Source of the DNA: Thermoplasmata archaeon | GTDB taxonomy: Archaea > Thermoplasmatota > Thermoplasmata > UBA184 | DNA length: 12,285 nucleotides | Direction: 5' to 3' | Assembly (NCBI GenBank): GCA_030042855.1 | Contig: JASHYU010000235.1 | Coordinates: 1-12,285 of the forward strand | Shown: piece after piece, positions 1 to 7,056 of the stretch | How the letters are laid out: the number at the start of each line of letters is the position of its first letter | Position numbering within the stretch: the stretch's first letter is position 1 | Position numbers and translations under genes: made by a program | Notes under the pieces: generated by a model | Databases searched by the model: none | Told to the model about the DNA's origin: nothing | What the model saw: the letters and a program-made list of their open reading frames with translations, nothing else

Positions 1-970
1 CGGGCGGGACCCCGTGGCCGAGGTTGAAGACGTGGGCGCGTCCGTCGGGGACCTCGTCGAGCACCTCGCGCGCCATCCGCCGGACGGTCGCGGGGTCGGT
101 CACGAGGGCGGTCGGGTCGAGGTTCCCCTGGAGCGCGACGCGGGGGCCCGCGGCCCGGCGCACGGCCCCGAGGGGGAGCCGCCAGTCGACGCCCAGCGCG
201 GTCGCCCCGGTCGTCGCGGTGAGGTCGGTGAGATGCGCCGACCCGGTGCTGAAGTAGATCGTCGGGATGCCGAGCGGGGCGACGGCGTCGAACACCGTTC
301 GGAGCCGGGGGAGGACCAGCGACTCATAGGCTCTGCGGGAGAGCTGGCCGGCCCAGGTGTCGAAGAGCTGGAGCGCCTCGGCTCCGGCGCGCGCTTGCAT
401 CGTAAGGTAGTCGACCGTCACCTCCGTGAGCCGGTCGAGGAGGCGGCCGAACGAAACGGGCTCCGCGACGAGGAAGCGCCGGGTCTCCGCGAGGTCGCGC
501 GAGGGCCGGCCCTCCACGAGGTAGCTCGCGAGGGTGAACGGGGCGCCGGCGAAGCCGATGATCGGCCGGTCCGGCCGACGCTCGCGGAAGCGCTCGATCG
601 CCCCCCCGACGAACCCGGCGTCGCGCCGGGCGTCGAAGGGCCGGAGGCCCGCGATCCCGGCGGCGTCCCGGATCGGTGTCGCGATGACGGGTCCGATCCC
701 GGGGTCGATCGTGAAGTCGACGCCGAGGCCGAAGAACGGGATCGTGATGTCGGCGAAGACGACCCCGGCATCGAGGTCGAACCGGTCGAGCGGTTCCGTC
801 GTGACCTGGGCGGCGAGCTCGGGGCTGCGCGCGATCTCGAGGATCGCGTAGCGGCTCCGGAGTTCCCGGTAGCCCGGGAGATGTCGCCCGGCCTGGCGCA
901 TGAGCCAGATCGGGACCACGTCGACCGGCTCGCCGCGGAGCGCGCGCGTAAGCCGCTCCCGCCGATTCAT
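1..970 (-). CDS. hemE: Uroporphyrinogen decarboxylase HemE (C-terminus cut by window edge)
   Basis: HemE removes the four acetate carboxyls of uroporphyrinogen III to give coproporphyrinogen III in the cytoplasm. Reading from ATG at 970, 323 residues are visible before the left edge; family members are about 340-350, so only some 20 C-terminal residues are missing. Visible family landmarks are WLMRQAGR (22-29, with the substrate-binding Arg 25), VFADIT (71-76, catalytic-type Asp 74), ASYL (148-151, Tyr 150), QLFDTWAG (201-208), GVDWR (260-264), LQGNLDP (280-286) and FNLGHG (315-320, His 319). One variation is His 30 where the family usually has Tyr (RYLP). The ATG overlaps the hemL stop as ATGA, so it is the last visible gene of the operon and probably translated by coupling. 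HemE is needed for the protoporphyrin and coproporphyrin routes but not for the sirohaem-dependent archaeal route, which makes its presence informative. Confidence 0.96.
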   Translation of the reverse strand, partial: MNRRERLTRALRGEPVDVVPIWLMRQAGRHLPGYRELRSRYAILEIARSPELAAQVTTEPLDRFDLDAGVVFADITIPFFGLGVDFTIDPGIGPVIATPIRDAAGIAGLRPFDARRDAGFVGGAIERFRERRPDRPIIGFAGAPFTLASYLVEGRPSRDLAETRRFLVAEPVSFGRLLDRLTEVTVDYLTMQARAGAEALQLFDTWAGQLSRRAYESLVLPRLRTVFDAVAPLGIPTIYFSTGSAHLTDLTATTGATALGVDWRLPLGAVRRAAGPRVALQGNLDPTALVTDPATVRRMAREVLDEVPDGRAHVFNLGHGVPP

Positions 971-2280
971 CGGTCCCCGTGCGCCACGGCGGCGAACCCG
1001 GCAGCGCCGGCCCGCCGGATCGGCTCGAGCTCGCGCGATCCGATCGCGGCGGACACGAACGTCGTCTCGAGCGGGGACGGGGGGAGGTAGACCCCGTGCT
1101 CGAGCGCCGCCCGGAAGAAGCGGGCGTACCGGGCCCGGTCGACGCGCCGCGCCTCCCGGTAGTTCCGGGGCGCGGCCGGACCAAAATAGACGCCGAGCAT
1201 CGAGCCGACGCGGGGGAGCGCGAAGTCCGCCACCCCGGCGTCCCTCGCCTCCCGGGCCCAGAGATCGGCGATCTCCCGCGAGGTGCGTTCGAGCCGGCGG
1301 TAGACCGCCGGGGTGAGCGCGTCCAGGGCCGCGGCCCCGGCGGCCATCGCGACCGGGTTGCCGGCGAGCGTGCCGGCCTGGTAGACCGGGCCCTCGGGCG
1401 CGACGGTCCGCATGACGTCCGTCCGTCCGCCGTACGCCCCGACCGGGAGGCCCCCGCCGATGATCTTCCCCAAGGTCACGAGGTCCGCGACCGCGCCGTA
1501 CTCGGCGTGGATCGCCCCGCGGCGCAGCCGGAACCCCGTGATCACCTCGTCCGCGATCAGGAGCGCGCCCGAGTCCCGGCAGAGGCCGCTGAGGCCCGGC
1601 AGGAACCCCGGCACGGGCGGTACCACGTTCATGTTGCCGGCGACCGGCTCGACGACCACGGCCGCGATCCGAGCGCCCCAGCGTTCGAACAGGCGCCGGG
1701 CGGCCGCGAGGTCGTTGTACGGAAGGACGAAGGTGTCGCGGACGATCGAGCGGGGCACGCCGGCCGAGTCCGGGAGCGCCGCGGTCGCGAGCCCGGAGCC
1801 GGCGCGCGCGAGGAGGCCGTCGGAGTGGCCGTGGTACCCGCCCTCGAACTTGACGATCTTCTCCCGCTGCGTGAAGCCGCGGGCCGCGCGGACGGCGCTC
1901 ATGACCGCCTCGGTGCCCGAGCTGACGAAGCGGAGGCGCTCGATCGAGGGCACCGCGGCGACGATGCGCTCGGCGAGCTCGTGCTCGAGGGGCGAGGGCG
2001 CGCCGAACGAAAGGCCCCGGGCGCTCGCCGCCCGGACGGCGCGGGAAATGCCGGGATGCGCGTGGCCGAGCACGATCGCGCCCCAGGAGCCGACGAGGTC
2101 GACGTAGCGCCGGCCGTCGAGGTCCCAGAGCACGGCGCCGCGGCCCCGGGCGAAGAAGACCGGCGTCCCTCCGACCGCGCCGAACGCCCGCACCGGGCTA
2201 TCGACGCCGCCGACGAGCGTGCGGGAGGCCCGGCGGTACGCCCGGCGCGAACGGGGGCCCGCGCCCCCGGCGGGCGTCAC
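967..2280 (-). CDS. hemL: Glutamate-1-semialdehyde 2,1-aminomutase HemL
   Basis: This PLP enzyme converts glutamate-1-semialdehyde, the product of HemA, to 5-aminolevulinate. From GTG at 2280 the protein is 437 residues, the usual family length. It opens with the typical HemL region TLVGGVDSPVRAF (21-33), followed by WDLDGRRYVDLVGSWG (52-67), VSSGTEAVMSAVRAAR (119-134, phosphate-binding region), KFEGGYHGHSD (144-154), LIADEVITGFR (241-251, Asp 244 contacting the PLP pyridine nitrogen) and TLGKIIGGGLPVGAYGG (269-285, Schiff-base Lys 272). The open frame continues further upstream, but only GTG 2280 gives a normal length; it overlaps the hemQ stop as GTGA. The stop overlaps the hemE start as ATGA. 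No clear Shine-Dalgarno precedes it, so translation probably depends on coupling to hemQ. It lies far from hemA within the operon although the two act consecutively. Confidence 0.96.
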   Translation of the reverse strand: MTPAGGAGPRSRRAYRRASRTLVGGVDSPVRAFGAVGGTPVFFARGRGAVLWDLDGRRYVDLVGSWGAIVLGHAHPGISRAVRAASARGLSFGAPSPLEHELAERIVAAVPSIERLRFVSSGTEAVMSAVRAARGFTQREKIVKFEGGYHGHSDGLLARAGSGLATAALPDSAGVPRSIVRDTFVLPYNDLAAARRLFERWGARIAAVVVEPVAGNMNVVPPVPGFLPGLSGLCRDSGALLIADEVITGFRLRRGAIHAEYGAVADLVTLGKIIGGGLPVGAYGGRTDVMRTVAPEGPVYQAGTLAGNPVAMAAGAAALDALTPAVYRRLERTSREIADLWAREARDAGVADFALPRVGSMLGVYFGPAAPRNYREARRVDRARYARFFRAALEHGVYLPPSPLETTFVSAAIGSRELEPIRRAGAAGFAAVAHGDR

Positions 2281-3002
2281 GGGAGGCCGGCGGCGAGCTC
2301 GATCATGCGGCGGGGCGGGACCGCGAGGCAGGTGAAGATCGGGGTCTCGAGCGCGGTGTACCGGCTCGCGACCGTGGGCCGGAGCGCCTGGACGAGGTCG
2401 AGGAACTCCGCCGGCGAGTCGCCTTCGAAGGCGAGGATGAACTCGGGGTCGTCGAGGCCGAACGAGTAGCCGGTGTGGATCGTGACGCCGGGGTACTGGT
2501 GACCGATCTGGAAGTGCTCGACCATGATGCGCCGCCGCTCCTCGAACGCCAGGCCGTACCACTCCCGCTTCTTGACGAACGGGTAGACGAAGAGGTACTT
2601 CCGGTCCCCCGGTCGGACGAGGCCCGCTTCCTGGCCCCCGTGCGCGTGGGCGCCCAGGTACTCGGACCGGCGGCCCATCCCGAGATACCCGAACGGGAAC
2701 TCGAGGTGCCCGCCCATGCCCCCGCCCCAGAGCCGGCCCTCGAACTCGGAGAACGCCTCCAGCCGGGGGCTGACGAGCCAGAGCAGGCCGTGGACCCCCG
2801 ACCTCGTGCCGACGAGCGAGTACGTGCGCACCGTGAGGTCGAACGGCGGCTCGGCGATCCGCGCTTCGAGGTCGGCGACGTCGGCGGCCCGTTCGGCGGA
2901 CGGCTTGCGGCGCCAGTCCGAGCGCAGGGTCCAGAAGACGTACCGGACGAAATCCCGGGGCCCCTCGTCCTCGTCGGAGGCGCTCCCGGCCGGCGCGCTC
3001 AC
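2277..3002 (-). CDS. hemQ: HemQ/ChdC-type coprohaem decarboxylase (chlorite dismutase family)
   Basis: A 241-residue protein of the chlorite dismutase superfamily, starting at GTG 3002. Family features: KYLFVYPFVKKREWY (135-149), EERRRIMVEH (154-163) and YSFGLDDPEF (179-188). The YPF tyrosine (Tyr 140) and EH histidine (His 163) match the catalytic Tyr and proximal haem His of known coprohaem decarboxylases; the spacing is 4 residues shorter, explained by a shorter loop before the Trp. The position seven before GLDD, which is Arg in true chlorite dismutases, is Ile 175, arguing against chlorite degradation. HemQ uses H2O2 to decarboxylate two propionates of Fe-coproporphyrin III, giving haem b. 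The N-terminal 15 residues are acidic and probably disordered. GTGA overlaps join it to hemB upstream and hemL downstream. Function is assigned by family, residues and operon; an alternative would be another haem-binding Cld-like protein. Confidence 0.9.
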   Translation of the reverse strand: MSAPAGSASDEDEGPRDFVRYVFWTLRSDWRRKPSAERAADVADLEARIAEPPFDLTVRTYSLVGTRSGVHGLLWLVSPRLEAFSEFEGRLWGGGMGGHLEFPFGYLGMGRRSEYLGAHAHGGQEAGLVRPGDRKYLFVYPFVKKREWYGLAFEERRRIMVEHFQIGHQYPGVTIHTGYSFGLDDPEFILAFEGDSPAEFLDLVQALRPTVASRYTALETPIFTCLAVPPRRMIELAAGLP

Positions 3003-4012
3003 GGACGATCCTTGCGCTCCGCGGCGAGCTCGCCCGCGAAGTAGCTGACGATCAGCGAGGCGCCGGCCCGGTGGATCGCGCCGAGGGTCTCCCGCGCCGC
3101 GGCGGCCGCGTCGAGCCAGCCGCGGGCCGCCGCGGCCTGGATCATCGCGTACTCGCCGCTCACCTGGTACGCCGCGATCGGCCGGTCGAACCGCTCCCGG
3201 GCCGCCGCGATCACGTCGAGGTACGGGAGCGCCGGCTTCACCATCAGGATGTCCGCGCCCTCGGCCGCGTCGAGCGCCAGCTCCCGCAGCGCCTCCCGCC
3301 GGTTCCGCGGGTCCATCTGGTAGCTTCGCCGGTCGCCGAACGACGGCGCCGAGCCCGCGGCGTCGCGGAACGGACCGTAGAAGCTCGAGGCGAACTTCGC
3401 GGCGTACGCCAGGATGCCCGCGCCTTCGTGCCCGGAGCGGTCGAGCGCCTCCCGGATCGTCGCGACCTGGTGGTCCATCATCGCGCTCGGCGCGACGAGG
3501 TCGGCGCCGGCGTCCGCGTAGGCGAGAGCCGCCCGGCCGAGCAACGGCAGCGTTCGGTCGTTGTCGATCCGGCTGCCCCGCAGGACGCCGCAGTGGCCGT
3601 GGTCGGTGTACTCGCAGAGGCAGACGTCGGCCAGGACGGTCATCTCGGGGTCGATCTCCTTGATCGCCCGGATCGCGCGGGGGACGGGTCCGCGGGGGTC
3701 CCAGGCCGACGATCCCTGGGCGTCCTTGCGCGCGGGGATGCCGAAGAGCAGCACGGCCCGCACGCCGGTCCGACGGAGCCGGACCGCCGCGCGCGCGGTC
3801 TCCTCGACGGTCCGCCGCGCGAGCGGGCGGAGGGGATTCGCGCCCGGTCGGTCGGGGTCGTCCGCGACGAAGAGCGGCGCGACGAGCTGGGCAGGGCGGA
3901 CCTCCGACTCGGCCACGAGCTCCCGGAGCGAAGCGAGGGCGCGCAGTCGCCGGGGCCGCTCGGCCGGCCGGCCGAGGGCGCGCGAGTCCTCACGCGGGAT
4001 CGTCGGGAGCAT
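2999..4012 (-). CDS. hemB: Delta-aminolevulinic acid dehydratase (porphobilinogen synthase) HemB
   Basis: HemB condenses two 5-aminolevulinate molecules to porphobilinogen. The 337-residue protein carries the two active-site lysines in LAYAAKFASSFYGPFRDA (201-218, Lys 206) and ILMVKPALPYLD (255-266, Schiff-base Lys 259). The metal segment DVCLCEYTDHGHCG (129-142) keeps all three cysteines (131, 133, 141), indicating a zinc-dependent enzyme and not the Asp-rich magnesium type. The C-terminal YQVSGEYAM (282-290) is also typical. The family usually begins near RPRRLR; here that motif lies at 19-24, so there is an extension of about 18 residues from ATG 4012. The gene follows hemD after only 3 nt and its stop overlaps the hemQ GTG start, placing it in mid-operon. 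Confidence 0.97.
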   Translation of the reverse strand: MLPTIPREDSRALGRPAERPRRLRALASLRELVAESEVRPAQLVAPLFVADDPDRPGANPLRPLARRTVEETARAAVRLRRTGVRAVLLFGIPARKDAQGSSAWDPRGPVPRAIRAIKEIDPEMTVLADVCLCEYTDHGHCGVLRGSRIDNDRTLPLLGRAALAYADAGADLVAPSAMMDHQVATIREALDRSGHEGAGILAYAAKFASSFYGPFRDAAGSAPSFGDRRSYQMDPRNRREALRELALDAAEGADILMVKPALPYLDVIAAARERFDRPIAAYQVSGEYAMIQAAAARGWLDAAAAARETLGAIHRAGASLIVSYFAGELAAERKDRP

Positions 4013-4015
4013 CCT

Positions 4016-4762
4016 TCAGGTCCTTCTCGAGGAGGTTGTAAGACCTTCCTCCGTACTCGGTCTCGCGGCGACGACCCGACGCCCGCCGGCCCGCCGGATC
4101 GCGCGGGCGGTGCGATCCCCCATCGCGAAGCACCGGACCTCCGCGATGCGTCGGTCGAACGGCCGCGCCCCGAGCACCCGTCGGAGCCCCGACAGTGCGG
4201 ACGGGCTCGACACGGCCCAGGCGGTGGCGCCGAGCAGTCGTCGTCGCTCGGCGGCCCCTGCCCCCCGGGCCCCGCGAAGCCGATAGACCACCCGCTCCCG
4301 CACCCGGGCCCCCCGCCGACGGAGCGACCGACCGAGCCCGGCGCCGGCGCGGTCGGACCGGAGGTAGATCACGCGAAGGCCGTCGAGCGGGCCGAGCCTC
4401 GCGAGCAAGGCGCCCGAGCCGCCTCCCGGCGCGCCCTCCGCCCGCCGCACGCCCACGGACACGAGCGCCTTCCGGGTCCCGGGTCCGACCGCGACCACCC
4501 TCGGGATGCGGGCGAGGCCCGAGAGCCACCCGGGGTGCGCCCGCAGGAACGGGTCGACGACGGACCGGCTCGTCACGATCCAAAGGTCCGGCGGTGGCGA
4601 TCGCCCGAGCCAGGCGGGCCGCCGGGCGATTCGCACCGGCTCGGAACGGATCGTCTCGACGCGGGCCACGCGATGGCCCGATCGCCGGAGGTGGCGGGAG
4701 AGTCCCTCGAGCGAACCCGCGCGACAGGCGACGAGCAGGTCCGGCGGCGTGCTCGCCGTCAT
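4016..4762 (-). CDS. hemD: Uroporphyrinogen-III synthase HemD
   Basis: HemD cyclises hydroxymethylbilane with inversion of ring D to uroporphyrinogen III. The family is poorly conserved in sequence, but this 248-residue protein has its pattern of two alpha/beta half-domains: LWIVTSRSVVDPFL (60-73), VVAVGPGTRKAL (89-100), VIYLRSDRAGAGL (131-143), a GARV..RVVYR segment (151-161), AVSSPSALSGL (183-193) and CFAMGDRTARAIRRAG (211-226). Its position directly after hemC and before hemB strengthens the call. ATG 4762 overlaps the hemC stop as ATGA. The protein is unusually Arg-rich. The far C-terminus ends in a short Ser/Thr/Arg tail. There is no sign of fusion to a methyltransferase, as seen in some other HemD proteins. 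Confidence 0.92.
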   Translation of the reverse strand: MTASTPPDLLVACRAGSLEGLSRHLRRSGHRVARVETIRSEPVRIARRPAWLGRSPPPDLWIVTSRSVVDPFLRAHPGWLSGLARIPRVVAVGPGTRKALVSVGVRRAEGAPGGGSGALLARLGPLDGLRVIYLRSDRAGAGLGRSLRRRGARVRERVVYRLRGARGAGAAERRRLLGATAWAVSSPSALSGLRRVLGARPFDRRIAEVRCFAMGDRTARAIRRAGGRRVVAARPSTEEGLTTSSRRT

Positions 4763-5679
4763 CGCCCGCGCGGCCCGCCGAGCGGTACCCGACGTTCCGC
4801 GCTCCCGAGGGCGCGGATCGTTCGGCCCACCCGGGTCCCCAACGTGACCGCCCCATCGGCGCCACCGGACGCCGCGGCGGCCAGCCGGACGCGCCCGTCG
4901 GGCGAATAGAGCGCCGCGCGAAGGTCGAGCTCTCCGGACCGGACCCGCGCGAACGCGCCCAGGGGAAGCTCGCAGTCCCCGCCGAGCGTGCGGACGACCG
5001 CCCGTTCGGCCTCGACGGCGAGCCGGGTCGGGCGATGGTCGATCGACCGGAGCGTCCGCTCCGTCCTCCGATCTCCCGCTCGAGCCTCGATGGCGATCGC
5101 GCCCTGTCCCGGCGCGGGGAGCCAGACGGAGGTGGGCCAGTACTCCACGGCGCGGGCGGCGAGGCCGAGCCGACGCAGCCCGGCCGCGGCCAGCACGATC
5201 CCATCGAGGTCGCCCGAACCGAGGCGCTCGAGCCGGGTCCCGACGTTCCCCCGGATCGGCACGACCTCCACGTCGGGTCGCAACCCGAGGAGCTGCGCGC
5301 GTCGCCGGAGGCTGCTCGAGCCGATCCGCGCGCCCCGGGACAGCGTCCTCAGACGGCCCGGAGCGCGCAGGACGAGGCAGTCACGCGGGTCGGCGCGCGG
5401 CAGGTACGCGCCGATCTTCGTGGCGCGGATCGGGGCCGCCGGCAGGTCCTTCGCGCTGTGGACTCCCGCGTCCAGCGAACCCGCCTCGAGCCGGCGCGTG
5501 ATCTCGTCCGTGAAGTCGAGCGTTCCGGTCACCCGGCGCGACCGGTCGCCGGAGGTTCGCACTGGGACGACCTCGACGCCGAGATCCGGGACGGCCCGAC
5601 GGAGCGCCCGTACGACGAGATCGGTCTGGGCGAGCGCGAGCGGGCTCGCCCGGGTCCCGATGCGGAGGCGCCCGGTCAC
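4759..5679 (-). CDS. hemC: Porphobilinogen deaminase (hydroxymethylbilane synthase) HemC
   Basis: HemC links four porphobilinogen units into hydroxymethylbilane using a covalent dipyrromethane primer. From GTG 5679 the protein is 306 residues, the normal length. It begins LRIGTRASPLALAQ (5-18) and shows VHSAKDLP (73-80, catalytic-type Asp 78), IGSSSLRRRAQLL (119-131), RGNVGTRL (143-150), PAPGQGAIAIE (188-198) and LGGDCELPLGAF (232-243), where Cys 236 should carry the cofactor. The loop before HSAKD (FTDEITRRLEAG, 56-67) departs from the common K-E-L-E pattern. The reading frame stays open far upstream inside hemA, but the start is fixed by homology and by the GTGA overlap with the hemA stop. 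The stop overlaps hemD as ATGA. Confidence 0.96.
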   Translation of the reverse strand: MTGRLRIGTRASPLALAQTDLVVRALRRAVPDLGVEVVPVRTSGDRSRRVTGTLDFTDEITRRLEAGSLDAGVHSAKDLPAAPIRATKIGAYLPRADPRDCLVLRAPGRLRTLSRGARIGSSSLRRRAQLLGLRPDVEVVPIRGNVGTRLERLGSGDLDGIVLAAAGLRRLGLAARAVEYWPTSVWLPAPGQGAIAIEARAGDRRTERTLRSIDHRPTRLAVEAERAVVRTLGGDCELPLGAFARVRSGELDLRAALYSPDGRVRLAAAASGGADGAVTLGTRVGRTIRALGSAERRVPLGGPRGR

Positions 5680-6962
5680 GGGCGGGGATCGGACGTCTCG
5701 AACAGCTCGAGGACCCGGCGCCGCAGGAGGTCCACCGCCGGCTCCGGCGGGAGGCTGCGCAGTTCCGCGGTCGGGCCCGCGAGCAGGCGGCGGACGAGGC
5801 GTTCCGACAGGCGTTCGAACGCGAGGCGCGCCGGCTCGGGAAGGTCGGGGGCATGCGACCGCGCCCGCGCCCACTCCTCCGAGCGGATCGACTCGGCCCA
5901 CACCCGGAGCTCCGTCACCCACGGCTCCACCGAGGCGGCGGCGAAGTCCCGGATCCCCTCGTCCGCGGCGGCCCGGATCGTCCGCCGCACCTCGGCGAGA
6001 CGCTCGGGGGCGAGCCGGCCCTGCGGCAGTCCCCCGAGATCCACGAGCTGGGCACCGAGGCGCAGCCCGATCTCGGGGTCGATGTTCCGGGGCAGGCCGA
6101 GATCGACGAACCACCGCGGCCCGGTCCCGGCTTCGCCCGGCAGGTCGGCCGGACCGAGGACCCGTCCGATCGTCTTGGCGGCCGCGACGACCGCATCGGC
6201 GGACCGGAGCGCGTCCGCCATCTCGGGCGCGGGTCGCACCCGGACGTTCCACCGGGCGGTCCAGGACGGATCCGGCGGGCGGGTCCGATAGAGGATCGTG
6301 ACGTCCGACTCACCGGCCAGCCGCTCCGCCGCCTTCCGGCCGACGGTGCCGGCGCCGATCACGAGGATGCTCGCTCGTCGGCCGGCGAGGCGCGGCCGCA
6401 ACCAGTCGGCGGCCAGGTCGGCCACCGAGCCTTCCGGGCTCGGCGGGAGCCGCTCGGGCGCCGATGCCGCCCGCCGGAGGACGTTCGCGAGGACCGGCCG
6501 CGGGTAGCGGCTGAGAACGCTCTGGGCGGCGGCGCGCACCTGGTCCCGGACCTCGCGTTCCCCGGGGGCTCGGGACTCGAGACCGGCGGAGATGCCGTAG
6601 AGATGTCGGATCGCCTCCTCGTCCGTCCGGACGGTCCAGGCTCCGGTCGCCGCGAGTCGCCCCGACCACCCCTCCACCCCCTCCGGGGCGTCGAAGACGG
6701 CCAGCAGCAGCACCCGCTGGCACGTCCGGAGGAGCGCGATCTCGAGGACCGACGGGTCCTCCTCGAACCAGGTGCGGAGCCGGCCGACGGTGACCTCCCC
6801 GACCGTGGCTTCGAGGTCGGAGATCCCGATCTGCCACAGGTTGCGCTCGAACGTGGCGAGACGGAGCCGGTCGACGGGCGGCCGCCGGCCGGCGCCCGCA
6901 GAGCGGCTACCGAGTGGGAGGATCCCGGCTAGCGACTCCGGGCCCGCGATGTCGCCGGCCAT
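5676..6962 (-). CDS. hemA: Glutamyl-tRNA reductase HemA (divergent)
   Basis: HemA reduces glutamyl-tRNA(Glu) with NADPH to glutamate-1-semialdehyde, the first step of the C5 route. The 428-residue protein has the family layout: N-terminal catalytic domain with the presumed nucleophile Cys 81 in LLRTCQRVLL (78-87), an NADPH-binding Rossmann domain with VIGAGTVGRKAAERL (201-215), the DLGLPRNIDPEI segment (287-298) and a helical C-terminal dimerisation region. It is divergent: TCQR replaces the common TCNR, and the usual ESM..GE.QI.GQVK motif appears as LESRAPGEREVRDQVR (128-143). About 35-40 residues precede the first conserved strand (LATFERNLWQ), more than usual. ATG 6962 is supported by a TATA-like element about 28 nt upstream, consistent with a leaderless mRNA. 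It is the first gene of the operon; its stop overlaps the hemC GTG. Confidence 0.93.
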   Translation of the reverse strand: MAGDIAGPESLAGILPLGSRSAGAGRRPPVDRLRLATFERNLWQIGISDLEATVGEVTVGRLRTWFEEDPSVLEIALLRTCQRVLLLAVFDAPEGVEGWSGRLAATGAWTVRTDEEAIRHLYGISAGLESRAPGEREVRDQVRAAAQSVLSRYPRPVLANVLRRAASAPERLPPSPEGSVADLAADWLRPRLAGRRASILVIGAGTVGRKAAERLAGESDVTILYRTRPPDPSWTARWNVRVRPAPEMADALRSADAVVAAAKTIGRVLGPADLPGEAGTGPRWFVDLGLPRNIDPEIGLRLGAQLVDLGGLPQGRLAPERLAEVRRTIRAAADEGIRDFAAASVEPWVTELRVWAESIRSEEWARARSHAPDLPEPARLAFERLSERLVRRLLAGPTAELRSLPPEPAVDLLRRRVLELFETSDPRP

Positions 6963-6986
6963 GCTACGCGGTCGAAGGGGGGACGC

Positions 6987-6997
6987 GGTTTATCTCG
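6987..6997 (-). promoter_or_regulatory. Putative TATA element of the haem operon
   Basis: On the minus strand this reads CGAGATAAACC, part of a small AT-rich island (6987-7012) in otherwise GC-rich DNA. The centre lies about 28 nt before the hemA ATG, the spacing expected if transcription starts at the ATG itself. This also supports the chosen hemA start. The call rests on spacing and composition only. Confidence 0.45.
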
Positions 6998-7056
6998 GAA
7001 AGTATGAACTCCGAATCTCCCGCCGGGGCCGGGGGGTGGGGATCGAGCCCGGGCGC

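Larger units (their letters stand above)
1..6962 (-). other. Haem biosynthesis operon hemA-C-D-B-Q-L-E
   Basis: Seven genes on one strand with junctions GTGA (hemA/hemC), ATGA (hemC/hemD), a 3-nt gap (hemD/hemB), GTGA (hemB/hemQ), GTGA (hemQ/hemL) and ATGA (hemL/hemE). None of the internal starts has a strong Shine-Dalgarno sequence, which suggests termination-reinitiation coupling. I see no internal promoter-like AT-rich island; the only good one lies just upstream of hemA. The operon probably continues past the left edge. Confidence 0.88.

Noticed and set aside
2281..2562. N-terminal extension of hemL beyond GTG 2280
   Set aside because: It would lie inside hemQ, is not HemL-like, and GTG 2280 forms the GTGA overlap with a normal protein length.
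2277..3002. True chlorite dismutase (perchlorate respiration)
   Set aside because: The distal Arg is absent and the gene is embedded in a haem operon.
5680..6252. N-terminal extension of hemC beyond GTG 5679
   Set aside because: It reads through hemA in another frame; HemC homology begins a few residues after GTG 5679.
4195..6291. Plus-strand open frame of 698 codons across hemD, hemC and hemA
   Set aside because: Arg/Pro/Gly-rich low-complexity translation with no family motif; an artefact of GC-rich antisense DNA. The same holds for 14-1090, 979-2469 and 3071-4909.
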